A stretch of DNA of 64,000 nt, from assembly GCF_017488845.2 (NCBI RefSeq), contig NZ_CP083374.1:529501-593500 (forward strand), in the 5' to 3' direction. Positions within the stretch are counted from its first letter, which is position 1. Each line of letters opens with the position of its first letter. Under the pieces are notes generated by a model that saw only the letters and a program-made list of their open reading frames with translations, did not search any database and was not told the DNA's origin. Both the position numbers and the translations under genes were made by a program. Source of the DNA: Ensifer canadensis. GTDB taxonomy: Bacteria; Pseudomonadota; Alphaproteobacteria; Rhizobiales; Rhizobiaceae. This document shows positions 45,763 through 55,500 of this stretch, in pieces.

Positions 45763-45861
45763 CTGGCTTAATCGCCTATTTTGCCCAGTCTCTTTCCATC
45801 CTCGACTGGTGCCATAAGTCTTGGTTATGAGCCTGCCCCAGCGGCTCCATGAGAAGGATGC

Positions 45862-46326
45862 ATGGACATGGTGACTTTCACGCTCAATGGTAAAAATCGG
45901 ACGTTCGACGGCGACCCCGATACGCCTCTCCTTTGGGTGATCCGAGATTTCGAAAAGCTGACCGGCACAAAATACGGATGCGGCATCGCGCAATGCGGCG
46001 CCTGTACGGTGCATCTGGACGGCATGCCGCGACGGTCCTGCATCACACCGATTGCCATGATCGATGGTTCCGACGTGGTAACGATCGAGGGCATTGCCGG
46101 CAAGGAAGCCGAGGCTGTCCAGACGGCATGGGCGGGGCTGGATGTGCCGCAATGCGGCTACTGCCAGTCCGGCCAGATCATGTCGGCGGTGGCGCTGCTG
46201 CAGATGGTGCCCAAGCCGACGGACGACGAGATCGATGGCGCCATGACCGGCAATCTCTGTCGGTGCGCCACCTATCATCGCATTCGAGCAGCGATCCACA
46301 ACGCTGCCAATTCGATGGAGGGCTGA
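45862..46326 (+). CDS. molybdenum hydroxylase, [2Fe-2S] subunit (isoquinoline oxidoreductase type)
   Basis: 154 residues. Two [2Fe-2S] cluster motifs: [17 protein letters not shown] near the N-terminus and CGYCQSGQ ... [12 protein letters not shown] in the helical domain. This is the small electron-transfer subunit of xanthine-oxidase-family enzymes. ATG at 45862 or 45868 is possible. Three bases after its stop lies the large subunit. Substrate unknown; isoquinoline and aldehydes are known for relatives. Confidence 0.9.
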   Translation: MDMVTFTLNGKNRTFDGDPDTPLLWVIRDFEKLTGTKYGCGIAQCGACTVHLDGMPRRSCITPIAMIDGSDVVTIEGIAGKEAEAVQTAWAGLDVPQCGYCQSGQIMSAVALLQMVPKPTDDEIDGAMTGNLCRCATYHRIRAAIHNAANSMEG

Positions 46327-46329
46327 GCA

Positions 46330-48483
46330 ATGACGATCCATGACATCAAAACCAGCCGTCGTGGCTTCCTCGCCGGCACCGGCCTGATCATTGGCGTGGC
46401 GATCGCGCCGAAATTCCTCTCGGCGGCACAGACCGGGGTGCCGGCCGGCGGGAGCGGCGAACTCCGGCCGCTGAACGCCTTCGTCAAGATCGGTACGGAT
46501 GACACCGTCACCGTGCTTTCCAAGCACATCGAGTTCGGCCAGGGGCCTTTCACCGGCCTTGCCACTCTGGTTGCCGAAGAACTCGATGCGGACTGGAGCC
46601 AGATGCGCGCCGTCCACTCGCCGACTGACAACAAGATCTACGCCAATCTCGCTTTCGGCCTGCAGGGCACCGGCGGGTCGAGTTCGATTGCCAACGCCTA
46701 CGAGCAGATGCGCAAGGCCGGCGCCACCGCAAGGGCCATGCTGGTTGCTGCGGCTGCCGAAGAATGGAAGGTACCGGTCGCCGAAATCACCGTCGAAAAG
46801 GGCCGCGTAAAGCATGCGTCTTCCGGCAAGGAGAGCGGCTTCGGCGCGCTGGCGGACAGTGCCGCACGGCAAACTCCGCCTGCAGATGTCAAACTCAAGG
46901 ATCCGAAGGACTTCGTGCTGATCGGAACCGAGCTTCCAAAGCTCGACACCCAGGGCAAGATCAACGGAACGGCGATTTTCACGCTCGATATCACGCCGGA
47001 CAATCTGCTGGTTGCCGTGGTCGCCCATCCGAAGCATTTCGGCGCCACCGTGAAAACCTTCGATGACAGCGAGGCGCGCAAGGTCATGGGTGTGGTCGAT
47101 GTCAAACAGATCCCTCAAGGCGTCGCGGTCTACGCGGACAACACGTTCGCGGCACTGAAGGGCCGCGAAGCCCTCAAGGTCGAATGGGATCTTGCAAAGG
47201 CGGAAACCCGCTCATCACAGGAGCTCGCTGCCGAATACATCAGACATTTTGACGAGCCGGGCCTCGAGGCGGCGAATACCGGGAATGTCGACGAGGCTTT
47301 CCGGAAAGAAGGCCTCCAGACGGTCGAGGCGGAGATCGTTTTCCCGTTTCTCGCACACGCCCCGATGGAGCCGCTCGACGCGGTTTTCATCAAGGCCGCC
47401 GACGGCTCCGTCGACATTTACAACGGTGCGCAGTTCCCGGGCTTCGACCAGCAGGTGGCGGCCAAGATTCTCGGCCTCGACGAAAAGAAAGTCCGCGTGA
47501 ATACCCAGCTCGCCGGCGGCAGCTTCGGCCGTAAGGCGCAATTCGGCTCGCCCTATATGCAGGAGGCGGCAACGACCTATGCTGCAATCGGCGGCGATCG
47601 ACCACTCAAGCACATGTGGACGCGCGAGGACGACATCCAGGGCGGCTTCTATCGGCCGATGTATGCCCACAAGATGCGTGGGGCGATCGATGCCGAGGGC
47701 CATATCACCGCCTGGGAACAGATCATTGTCGGACAGTCGATCATGGCCAAGGCGGACCTGGATCAGACATCGGTGGAGGGCGCATCCAACCTTCCCTATC
47801 AGATCCCCAATCTCAAGGTCACGTCACACAACATCGTGCTTCCGATCCCGCCTTTGTGGTGGCGCTCGGTCGGCCACACCCATACCGGCTTTGCGGTCGA
47901 AACCTTTGTCGACGAACTGCTGGCCCGCGTCGGTCGGGACCCGGTCGAAGGACGGCTTGCGCTGCTTGACAAGGGGTCGCGTCACGCCGGCGTCCTGCGC
48001 AAGGCATCGGAAATGGCGGACTGGGGATCAACACCTCCTGACGGGCGCGCCCGTGGTGTCGCCGTCGTCGAAAGCTTCGGCTCGTTCGTCGGTCAGGTCG
48101 CGGAAGTTTCGGTCGGCTCCGATGGCGCCCCGCGTGTCCATAAAGTCTGGTGTGCGGTCGATTGCGGCGTCGCGGTCAATCCCAACATCATCAAGGCACA
48201 GATGGAGGGCGGCATCGGCTATGGGCTCGGTGCCGTTCTGTTCGACGCCGTTACTCTCGGCCAAGGCGGACGGATCGTGCAGTCGAATTTCCACGACTAC
48301 CGCTCGATCCGCATCAATGAAATGCCCGATGTGGCAGTGGAGATCATCAGATCTGCGGAAAAACCGACTGGCGTCGGCGAGCCCGGCGTGCCGCCCATAG
48401 GGCCGGCGGTCGCCAATGCGTGGCGAAAGCTGACCGGCACCCCCGTGCGGCAGCTTCCCATCGTCAGTGTCATCTCATCGTGA
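46330..48483 (+). CDS. molybdenum hydroxylase, catalytic subunit (isoquinoline oxidoreductase type)
   Basis: 717 residues with a twin-arginine signal ([12 protein letters not shown]), so the enzyme acts in the periplasm. The molybdopterin-cytosine-dinucleotide domain is visible ([50 protein letters not shown], and the active-site Glu in [11 protein letters not shown]). It hydroxylates an N-heterocycle or aldehyde with the [2Fe-2S] subunit carried along. Overlaps no neighbour; 13 bases separate it from the diheme cytochrome gene. Confidence 0.9.
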   Translation: MTIHDIKTSRRGFLAGTGLIIGVAIAPKFLSAAQTGVPAGGSGELRPLNAFVKIGTDDTVTVLSKHIEFGQGPFTGLATLVAEELDADWSQMRAVHSPTDNKIYANLAFGLQGTGGSSSIANAYEQMRKAGATARAMLVAAAAEEWKVPVAEITVEKGRVKHASSGKESGFGALADSAARQTPPADVKLKDPKDFVLIGTELPKLDTQGKINGTAIFTLDITPDNLLVAVVAHPKHFGATVKTFDDSEARKVMGVVDVKQIPQGVAVYADNTFAALKGREALKVEWDLAKAETRSSQELAAEYIRHFDEPGLEAANTGNVDEAFRKEGLQTVEAEIVFPFLAHAPMEPLDAVFIKAADGSVDIYNGAQFPGFDQQVAAKILGLDEKKVRVNTQLAGGSFGRKAQFGSPYMQEAATTYAAIGGDRPLKHMWTREDDIQGGFYRPMYAHKMRGAIDAEGHITAWEQIIVGQSIMAKADLDQTSVEGASNLPYQIPNLKVTSHNIVLPIPPLWWRSVGHTHTGFAVETFVDELLARVGRDPVEGRLALLDKGSRHAGVLRKASEMADWGSTPPDGRARGVAVVESFGSFVGQVAEVSVGSDGAPRVHKVWCAVDCGVAVNPNIIKAQMEGGIGYGLGAVLFDAVTLGQGGRIVQSNFHDYRSIRINEMPDVAVEIIRSAEKPTGVGEPGVPPIGPAVANAWRKLTGTPVRQLPIVSVISS

Positions 48484-48496
48484 GGGATATCGTCAG

Positions 48497-49138
48497 ATGA
48501 CAATCAAGCTCCTGTTTGCAGGCATAGCAGTGCAGTGTCTTATCGTCGGGGCGGGCGTGATGCTCGCCCCGACGTCCGTGGCCCAGAACGCCAACGCACT
48601 ACGCTCTGCAGAGTCGTTCCAGTCGATTTCCGACAAGCAGGCGCGCTCGGTCGCCCTCTTCGAAGAAGCCGGAAAGGTCATCCAGCATCCGCGATGCGTC
48701 AACTGTCACCCGGCGACGGAACGCCCATTGCAAGGAATGTCGATGCATCCGCATCAACCGCCGGTGTTCCGCGGCGATGGCGGCATGGGTCTCGTGGGCA
48801 TGCAGTGCAACACCTGCCACAGCGAAAAAAACACGCCGGTCATCGGCCAGGCGGACACACTGAAGAGTATTCCAGGCAATCCCGCCTGGCATCTCGCCCC
48901 GATCGAAATGGCCTGGGAGGGCAAGACCCTTGCCCAGATCTGCGAACAATTGAAGGACCCGGCTCGCAACGGCGACAAGACCATGGCTGAAATGGTGGAA
49001 CACATGGCGCATGACGAGCTGGTTGGGTGGGGGTGGCACCCCGGCGATGGCCGCGAACCGGTGCCCGGCACACAGGAAGAATTCGGCAAGATCATTCAAG
49101 CCTGGGTGGATGCCGGGGCTGCTTGTCCGTCGGGCTGA
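48497..49138 (+). CDS. secreted diheme c-type cytochrome
   Basis: 213 residues with a signal peptide (ending SVAQ) and two C-x2-C-H motifs, CVNCH near 75 and CNTCH near 107. A helical C-terminal half ends [11 protein letters not shown]. As the third gene of the operon it is probably the electron acceptor of the molybdenum hydroxylase, passing electrons to the respiratory chain. Relatives are often called isoquinoline 1-oxidoreductase subunits. Confidence 0.85.
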   Translation: MTIKLLFAGIAVQCLIVGAGVMLAPTSVAQNANALRSAESFQSISDKQARSVALFEEAGKVIQHPRCVNCHPATERPLQGMSMHPHQPPVFRGDGGMGLVGMQCNTCHSEKNTPVIGQADTLKSIPGNPAWHLAPIEMAWEGKTLAQICEQLKDPARNGDKTMAEMVEHMAHDELVGWGWHPGDGREPVPGTQEEFGKIIQAWVDAGAACPSG

Positions 49139-49182
49139 AGGTCGACCTTCAGCCCGAGGCAAGGGAAACGACATTCTGCGGC

Positions 49183-51156
49183 TCAAATTTCATCCCGAGT
49201 TTTCGCACGGTCTGCAGGTCGGGACAATCGGAGTAGATATTCGCGGCCGTTGAATGGATCGACACCGGAACGCTTGCGCGAACGCTGCGGGTCGGCTGCC
49301 GGGGCATAGTGGTGGAAGGAGGTTTCCATGGTCCCCATGCCGCTTGTCAGTCCCGGCAATTGCTGCTGAATGCCTTGAACCCTCTCGGAGGCGACATGCC
49401 CTTCCAGCCGCGCTACGCCATCGGCCACAATCGATTCCTTGGTGACAGCGCCCGACTTGGCAAGCAGGGTCAGCAAGCCACCCAAAGTCTGCGAAGGTGC
49501 TTCGAGGTAAAATTGGTCGATCGGCTCACAGACGACCGTTTTTGCCGTTGATAAAGCCGTTGCGAGGACCCACGGCGTCAACTGCCGAAAGTCTGCAGCG
49601 GTGCTCGACGGGGAACTGTGCCGCGCAGCGGTCATGGCAACGTGGCAATCGATGACTTGCCAGCCGAAGATGCCCTGCCTAAGCGTCTCGAATACGGTTT
49701 CCTCGACTGCCCGGTAGAGGCTTGCCGGCATCTGGCCAACGTCCACTTCCAGCGTGAAGCTGTTGCCCGCCCCTTCCGGTCGCGGTTCGACGCGCAAACC
49801 AACGGTCGCCAGGAATGGATTCGGCTCCTTGAAGATGACCTGAAGGCCTGTGCCGATTCCGGCGAGCCTCTCGGCGCAGATGACTGTACTATCCTCAAAC
49901 GTTACTTCGAGACCGAAATCCGTCAACAGTGTCGACTGGATCACCTCCTTCTGCACCTCGCCATAGAGAGACACGAAGATGTCGTTCGTGTCCTCGTTCT
50001 TGCGCAGGTCAATCAGCGGGTCCTGTTCGGCCAACTGGTTTAGCGCCAGCCAGAGCGCCGCACGCTCGGAGGGACGCTGCGCTTGGGCCCGGGATTCCAA
50101 CGTTGGAGGCGCAAAATGGTGCGGGACGTCTGCGAGGCGGGTGGTGCCGACCACGTCGCCGATGCGGGCGCTGCCAAGGCCGCTGACCCGAGCAATCTGG
50201 CCTGCCTTGAAGCTGTTTGCGCTGTGAATTTTGCCGGCGTCGAAAAGTTGGATTCCGGTCACCCTTGCCGACCCCTGAGGCAGGTCGAGATATTCCCGCA
50301 CGCGGACCGTGCCAGATGAGAGATAGAGATAGGAGAGCTTCTCACCGCCCCATCCACGCTCGATCTTGAAGATCCTGCCGGTGACAGCAGCATCAGGATC
50401 GAGGTCGCGGCAGGGCAGTAGGGTCGCAATTGCCGATGTCAGAGCTGGCAGGCCAACGCCGGTTACCGCCGCGCCAGCAAATGCCGGCTGCAACAGACCG
50501 CGAGAAACCTGATCCCGCAGCGAGCGGTCAAGTCTTTCGTCGGTAAGACGATCCGGCGCTTGCAGATAATCGCGCAGCAGCTCGTCATCGTTTTCCGCCA
50601 GGGTCTCGCACAGCGCGGTGAAAAGCGGCTCGCTTCCCGGATCGAACGCCTTTACCTGAGCGAGTTTACTACCGGCATCAATGACGGCCGACATGGCGAT
50701 GGGTCGAACCGGTAGTTGGCCGGCAATGGCTTGCAGCACTTCGTCGTAGCGCGCACCGAGACGATCGACCTTGTTGATGAAGAATAGGAAGGGAACCCCA
50801 ACACGCTGCAACGCCCGCACCAGCACTCGCGTCTGCGCTTGCACGCCTTCGACTGCAGAAACAACGACGACTGCAGCGTCCAGCAACCCAAGCACGCGCT
50901 CGATCTCGGCGATGAAGTCGGGGTGACCGGGCGTATCAATGAGGTTCACCACCGTGTCGCCGATCGTGAATGAAACGACGGCAGCTCGGATGGTGATGCC
51001 ACGCTGCCGCTCCAGAGCGAGGCTATCTGTCTGTGTATTGCCGGCGTCGACGCTGCCTAGCTTGTCGATGACACTGGCGTCAAAAAGGAGTCGTTCGGTA
51101 AGGCTAGTTTTGCCTGCATCCACATGGGCCAGGACGCCCAGATTTAAGGTGCGCAT
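49183..51156 (-). CDS. TetM/OtrA-like ribosomal protection GTPase
   Basis: 657 residues, EF-G-like. GTPase motifs AHVDAGKTSL, RGITI, DTPGHPDF, NKVD and SA are in place; domain IV and V follow with FEDSTVICAERLAGIG and LTPWV. The closest recognisable branch is the tetracycline ribosomal protection proteins, which displace the drug from the ribosome. Many rhizobia have such a gene with no proven resistance role. GAGG lies four bases before the ATG. It stands alone. Confidence 0.87.
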   Translation of the reverse strand: MRTLNLGVLAHVDAGKTSLTERLLFDASVIDKLGSVDAGNTQTDSLALERQRGITIRAAVVSFTIGDTVVNLIDTPGHPDFIAEIERVLGLLDAAVVVVSAVEGVQAQTRVLVRALQRVGVPFLFFINKVDRLGARYDEVLQAIAGQLPVRPIAMSAVIDAGSKLAQVKAFDPGSEPLFTALCETLAENDDELLRDYLQAPDRLTDERLDRSLRDQVSRGLLQPAFAGAAVTGVGLPALTSAIATLLPCRDLDPDAAVTGRIFKIERGWGGEKLSYLYLSSGTVRVREYLDLPQGSARVTGIQLFDAGKIHSANSFKAGQIARVSGLGSARIGDVVGTTRLADVPHHFAPPTLESRAQAQRPSERAALWLALNQLAEQDPLIDLRKNEDTNDIFVSLYGEVQKEVIQSTLLTDFGLEVTFEDSTVICAERLAGIGTGLQVIFKEPNPFLATVGLRVEPRPEGAGNSFTLEVDVGQMPASLYRAVEETVFETLRQGIFGWQVIDCHVAMTAARHSSPSSTAADFRQLTPWVLATALSTAKTVVCEPIDQFYLEAPSQTLGGLLTLLAKSGAVTKESIVADGVARLEGHVASERVQGIQQQLPGLTSGMGTMETSFHHYAPAADPQRSRKRSGVDPFNGREYLLRLSRPADRAKTRDEI

Positions 51157-51237
51157 GAATCCTCAACTTCTCAGAAATTCCAACGTGATTTTCGTGAGAA
51201 GGGACTCGGCGCATTGGGACCTCTAAGAGCTGATGCC

Positions 51238-51285
51238 GCATGTTTTGATCCTTGAATCGGATAGGATTTAAGGAACCATGCAGTA
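51238..51285 (-). repeat. half RIME-like repeat (first palindrome only)
   Basis: About 48 bases: GCATG...CTTGAATC/GATTTAAGG...CATGC, matching the first palindrome of the copies at 23851 and 35863. The second palindrome is absent. Confidence 0.65.
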
Positions 51286-51696
51286 GGGTTTCCGCACAAC
51301 TCTGCTGCTTTGCAGAGCCGCTCAACAAACTTAAAAGCCGTATCTGAATACATGTCAAGAACCGCCATACCTCCCGTTGTGTCGGCAATTCACAGACAAC
51401 GGTTGATTATCCGAATGCCGGATGGATGCGCGCTTGCTGTGTTTGCCGCCGGCGGCTTTGCGTAGTCGTGCCTCGGCGGTCCGTCGATCTGTTCGTCGTT
51501 GAAGACACCGCCTGATGGTGCACTGGTTACTTGTGGGCCAAACACTCCACAAGGGCGACCTCGGGCTCGGTCAGGCGCATACGTCACCGTACGGATAGCG
51601 TCGGCCGGTCGGGCCAACAGCAAACGCCATAGCGGTCGCACGTCGGCCCTAAGTAGCCGGCGTGCGTCAATTCATCGGCCCGCAGGACCCATTTTT
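51286..51696. other. gene-poor gap between repeat and ompA-like gene
   Basis: About 410 bases downstream of an OmpA-type gene and upstream of the TetM-like gene. Open frames here have biased composition and no family. Nothing supported. Confidence 0.4.
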
Positions 51697-52290
51697 CTAC
51701 CGCTTTGGAAAAACGAACTCGACGCGCCGGTTGAGAGCGCGCCCTTGGGGATTGTCCGCTCCGTTTTTCGTATTGGGTTCGATCGGACGGCTATCACCTA
51801 GCCCTTCGACCGATAGCCGCGCTTTATCTGCTCCATGTTTCACAAGCCATTGCATGACGGCACTAGCTCGCTGAAGGGACAGTTCCTTATTGTACTGAGC
51901 CGACCCTTTGGAATCGGTATGACCCTCGATGATGATCGTGCCGGCGGGGACGGATGTGATGAGACGCGCGATGTCCATGAGTGTCGGTTCGGCCGCCGAT
52001 TGGATGTCGGCCTTGTCGAAATCGAACAGCACATCGCCCGTCATGGACACCCTGACGGTCGTTGCGTCTTGTCGTACGGAAAGACCACCGTGCTGAGCGG
52101 TAAGCCCATCGGCTTTCGCAGACAGATCAAACACGGCGCTGTTCAGATCGGAGGGTAGCCCCTTCAAATCAAGAACCGTGGCCTTAAGATCACGTATTTC
52201 GCGATGGTAAGGTGACACCTGCGCATAAGAACCGCTGGCCGCTATCATGATCACGACCATCGCGAGGGAACATTTCGCTGGACCAGCCAT
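51697..52290 (-). CDS. OmpA-family peptidoglycan-binding protein
   Basis: 197 residues. A signal peptide (ending SYA) precedes a coiled region (HREIRDLKATVLDLKGLP) and the C-terminal OmpA domain: DVLFDFDKADI, IIIEGHTDSKGSAQYNKELS, QRASAVMQWL and GEGDSRPIEPN-like GLGDSRPIEPN, then NRRVEFVF. It should anchor to peptidoglycan. It starts two bases after the preceding secreted-protein gene and has no separate ribosome binding site. Confidence 0.87.
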   Translation of the reverse strand: MAGPAKCSLAMVVIMIAASGSYAQVSPYHREIRDLKATVLDLKGLPSDLNSAVFDLSAKADGLTAQHGGLSVRQDATTVRVSMTGDVLFDFDKADIQSAAEPTLMDIARLITSVPAGTIIIEGHTDSKGSAQYNKELSLQRASAVMQWLVKHGADKARLSVEGLGDSRPIEPNTKNGADNPQGRALNRRVEFVFPKR

Positions 52291-52292
52291 GG

Positions 52293-52793
52293 CTATCGGT
52301 CGGTAAGTTTGATCGCGTCGAGTGTCTCGACGCCCGGGATCGTCAGTGACACCTCGGTGACGTCCTTTGGCGGAGCAGGGAACCTACCATGCCAGGAACC
52401 CGCGATCAGAGAATCCTTGTTAGCTTTGATAACGAGGTTTGGATTTGTCAGCGGCTTATCACTGCTGTCCGTAAGCAGCAGGTATTTCTTATTGCCAGCA
52501 AGAACGTAGAAGCTGTTTTCATACGCGTCCTGGCTAATCGAATCATATATTCGTTCCAGCTGGTTCGTCGCGAGCGGCTTGAAGCGGAGTTTGATTGTTA
52601 AAACGTCCCCGGCGCGGACAGCTTCGACGACCTGCGCTTCCGCGGCCCCGCCATCGGTCAAGCCTGTGGCTAAGGGTGCGACAGAAGTGGTTTCAGCCTG
52701 AGTTTGGGCGAAGGCCGTTTGAGCCAATCCAGTTGTTGCTAGGAGGGCACCAAGAGCACAGACAGTCGTGGCAATTCTGGTCACTTTTACCAT
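52293..52793 (-). CDS. secreted protein, unknown, partner of OmpA-like protein
   Basis: 166 residues with a signal peptide (LATTGLAQTAFAQ). The mature part has two beta-rich stretches (AGDVLTIKLRFKPLATNQ, EVSLTIPGVETLDAIKL) and no known motif. GAGG is six bases upstream of the ATG. Tight coupling with the OmpA gene suggests a shared envelope function. Confidence 0.78.
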   Translation of the reverse strand: MVKVTRIATTVCALGALLATTGLAQTAFAQTQAETTSVAPLATGLTDGGAAEAQVVEAVRAGDVLTIKLRFKPLATNQLERIYDSISQDAYENSFYVLAGNKKYLLLTDSSDKPLTNPNLVIKANKDSLIAGSWHGRFPAPPKDVTEVSLTIPGVETLDAIKLTDR

Positions 52794-53039
52794 ATCAATC
52801 CTCGATTTTTACAAAATTGCAGGCAGTGCATACGAATCACAAAACAACCTCCAGTAACTTTCTCGCATGGGAGAAATGTGGCGAAGTCTTGAAATTCCCA
52901 CATTTTCGCCCCGCTTTCATTCGCTGCAGGACCGAGGGCCTGTTCTCTTTCACTGATGAACTGTTGCGATCCCACACAGTTTCCCTGCAATTCGGTGATG
53001 TCATCGCTGGTCTGTCAAACCGCTTACGCAATTGTGATT
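52794..53039. other. divergent intergenic gap before the stress promoter at 53040
   Basis: Promoter region of the leftward secreted-protein/OmpA pair. No gene or repeat was seen. The next feature rightward is the promoter at 53040-53064. Confidence 0.4.
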
Positions 53040-53064
53040 GGAACCATTACTTTTCCCTGCGGTT
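53040..53064 (+). promoter_or_regulatory. candidate EcfG/RpoE2 stress promoter
   Basis: GGAAC (53040-53044), 16 bases, GGTT (53061-53064), matching GGAAC-N18/19-TT. The small membrane protein starts about 147 bases downstream. Confidence 0.5.
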
Positions 53065-53210
53065 GGTCAATCAACCAAGGGAGTTGCGCAGAGTTCGTTC
53101 GTTGAAGTGCAGCGCTACTCTGTCCCGGTGTCAGGCTCACAGGCACCAGGTGATCGTATTGGCTGTTCTCACAGCTGCGCACGCGACCCTGGCGCACAAT
53201 GGAGAAAACC

Positions 53211-53444
53211 ATGTCCATAACCGCGATCCTGATCGGTGCTGCCCTCGTGATCGCCGGTGTACTCGATTTGTTTTGGGGTGCGCTCAGGCGTCGACCTCTC
53301 AGCGATCCTCACCGATCCATTTCAGATGCCAAGCCGACCCTGGAGCCCAGAGGACAGGGGCTTAGATTTCTTGGTTTGGTGAGGAACTGGCTCGGTATAG
53401 GCATGATCGCGATCGGCATGGCAATATTGATCGCCTACACATAG
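53211..53444 (+). CDS. small two-helix membrane protein
   Basis: 77 residues with an N-terminal helix (ITAILIGAALVIAGVLDLFWG) and a C-terminal helix (NWLGIGMIAIGMAILIAY) joined by a polar loop. No family recognised. ATG 53211 has GGAG six bases upstream; ATG 53199 does not. Preceded by a possible general-stress promoter. Confidence 0.65.
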   Translation: MSITAILIGAALVIAGVLDLFWGALRRRPLSDPHRSISDAKPTLEPRGQGLRFLGLVRNWLGIGMIAIGMAILIAYT

Positions 53445-53545
53445 GATTTGACCTGCAACGGAGAGTTTCCTCCGAAATGAGACGGCCCATAGAAGGACGG
53501 ATCGATAAAAGAATAGAGGTTTACGGCAGAGCAGATCGTTGCGGG

Positions 53546-54340
53546 TTAAAGTAGCTCGATCCAAACCGGCGCGTGGTCACTCGTGTGATCCCAAGCTCGC
53601 ACTGACTTGTCCACCTTGGCCCGCTTGAGATCGCCAGCAAGCGCCGGGCTTAACAGGAAATGATCGATGCGAAGCCCGGCGTCTCGGGCAAATGCGTTTC
53701 GGAAATACTTCCAGAATGTATAGATCCGCTCATTCGGATGGAGATGCCTCACCGCATCCGTCCAGCCCTGATCAAGAAGTGCGGCGTAGGCCGCCTTCAC
53801 CTCCGGTCTGAAGAGCGCATCGTCTCGCCACCGCTCCGGCTTGTAAACATCCAGATCGGTTGGCATGACATTGAAGTCGCCAGCCAAGACAACCGGGATC
53901 TCCAGGTCTATCAGTTGCGCCGCATAGTGCTGCAGCCGGTCAAACCAACGCAGCTTGTAGTCAAACCTGGGTCCAGGGGCGGGATTGCCATTCGGCAGAT
54001 AAAGGCATCCGACGATTATTCCCTCGATTGCCGCCTCGATGTAGCGGCTGTGACTGTCATCAGGATCGCCCGGCAAACCGCGACGCGTCTCCATTGGGGT
54101 CCGTCCTCGAGCCAGGATGGCCACCCCATTCCATGATTTCTGTCCGTGCCAGATCGCGCCATAGCCGGCTTTCTCGATTTCCCGATGAGGAAACCTGCTG
54201 TCGGGCGCTTTCAGTTCCTGCAGGCACACGACGTGGGGCTGCCTCTCCTCGAGCCACCGCAGCAGCACGTCGAGGCGACCGTTGATGCCGTTGACATTGT
54301 AGGTGGCGAGTTTCACCAGAATGATCTGCGCTGCCGGCAT
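53546..54340 (-). CDS. xthA: exodeoxyribonuclease III-type AP endonuclease
   Basis: About 264 residues (or 256 if it starts at GTG 54316, giving the usual KLATYNVNGI start). Catalytic motifs: NVNG, CLQELKAPD, GDFNVMPTD, and DHTSDHAPVW with the Asp-His pair. It cuts DNA at abasic sites and removes 3'-blocking groups. Its placement beside ku and ligD fits a DNA repair island. Confidence 0.88.
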   Translation of the reverse strand: MPAAQIILVKLATYNVNGINGRLDVLLRWLEERQPHVVCLQELKAPDSRFPHREIEKAGYGAIWHGQKSWNGVAILARGRTPMETRRGLPGDPDDSHSRYIEAAIEGIIVGCLYLPNGNPAPGPRFDYKLRWFDRLQHYAAQLIDLEIPVVLAGDFNVMPTDLDVYKPERWRDDALFRPEVKAAYAALLDQGWTDAVRHLHPNERIYTFWKYFRNAFARDAGLRIDHFLLSPALAGDLKRAKVDKSVRAWDHTSDHAPVWIELL

Positions 54341-54526
54341 GCGATGGGCAGCGACGACGAAGCTTCGTTGCCCTTCTTGGACTCGCGATCCTCCTCGCGC
54401 CGCCGACGGCGTTCACCGCTGCCGGTATCGATTGGCTCGCGCATTCTCATGGCAGACCTCCCTTGTGATTTTCCCCTCCACAAACGCGGCTGCGGCGCAA
54501 AAGATGCATTCGATTGAGAACGGTCG

Positions 54527-54551
54527 GGAACGAAACGCCGGCTGAGCGGTT
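54527..54551 (+). promoter_or_regulatory. candidate EcfG/RpoE2 stress promoter of the ku operon
   Basis: GGAAC (54527-54531), 16 bases, GGTT (54548-54551). The first ku gene starts 35 bases downstream, leaving a short leader with AGGAG. In S. meliloti some ku genes are known to depend on RpoE2. Confidence 0.65.
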
Positions 54552-54585
54552 GAGTTCCGTTGGCCGCGTCAGGAGAACTTGTATC

Positions 54586-55485
54586 ATGGTTGCCCCAAGA
54601 GCGAATTGGAAAGGCTACATCAAGTTCGGCGAGGTGACCTGTCCCGTGGCGCTCTATACGGCGGCATCAACTTCTGACCGCATCGCCTTCAACACTCTCA
54701 ATCGCAAGACGGGAAACCGAGTCAAACGCGAATTCGTCGATGGCGAGACGGGAGATACGGTTGAGCGTGACGACCAGGTCAAAGGCTATGAGATGGAGAA
54801 TGGCCAGTACGTCGTCCTGGAACCCGAGGAAATGGCCGAAGCCGTTCCCGAGAGCGACAAGACCCTGAAGATAGAGGCCTTCATCCCCTGCTCCCAGATC
54901 GACACAATCTACTTCGACAAGCCCTATTATCTCGCTCCCGACAAGCTGGGCACCGATGCCTTCGTGCTGCTGCGCGACGGGATGAAACAGGAAAAGGTCG
55001 CCGCGATTGCGCGAACGGTACTGTTCCGACGGGTGCGCACCGTCCTTATCCGAGTGCATGGCAAGGGGCTGATCGCCTCCACGCTCAACTTTGATTACGA
55101 GGTCCGTTCGGCCGACAAGGCTTTCGAGGATCTCCCCGACCTCAAGATCGAAGGCGAGATGCTGGATCTTGCCGAACATATCATCGAAACCAAGATGGGT
55201 AGCTTCGACGCCAGCAGCTTCGACGATCGATATGAGGCTGCGGTGGCCGAACTGGTCAAAGCCAAAATCGAAGGACGCTCGCTTCCCAAAAGGAAGGCGC
55301 CCGCTGCGTCGAAGCCTGGAGATCTGCTGCTGGCACTGCGCGAAAGTGCGGGCATGGCTGCGAAGAAAACAAAAGCAAAGCGCACCGCAGCGAATGTCAA
55401 CAAGGGCGCCGCTCGCAAGCCAGCTGCAAAATCTGCAACTGCCAAATCCAAGCCCGCTACCGCGCAAAAACGGCGCGCCAGCTAG
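54586..55485 (+). CDS. ku: Ku-type DNA end-binding protein, first copy
   Basis: 299 residues. The Ku core begins at once (NWKGYIKFGEVTCPVALYTA), followed by VERDDQVKGYEM, IDTIYFDKPYYLAPDK and KIEGEMLDLAEHIIE. The C-terminal 50 residues are Lys/Ala-rich and probably bind DNA. Ku binds double-strand ends and recruits LigD for non-homologous end joining. AGGAG is ten bases before ATG 54586. Fifteen bases separate it from the second ku. Confidence 0.93.
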   Translation: MVAPRANWKGYIKFGEVTCPVALYTAASTSDRIAFNTLNRKTGNRVKREFVDGETGDTVERDDQVKGYEMENGQYVVLEPEEMAEAVPESDKTLKIEAFIPCSQIDTIYFDKPYYLAPDKLGTDAFVLLRDGMKQEKVAAIARTVLFRRVRTVLIRVHGKGLIASTLNFDYEVRSADKAFEDLPDLKIEGEMLDLAEHIIETKMGSFDASSFDDRYEAAVAELVKAKIEGRSLPKRKAPAASKPGDLLLALRESAGMAAKKTKAKRTAANVNKGAARKPAAKSATAKSKPATAQKRRAS

Positions 55486-55500
55486 TCGGAGGACGCTTTC

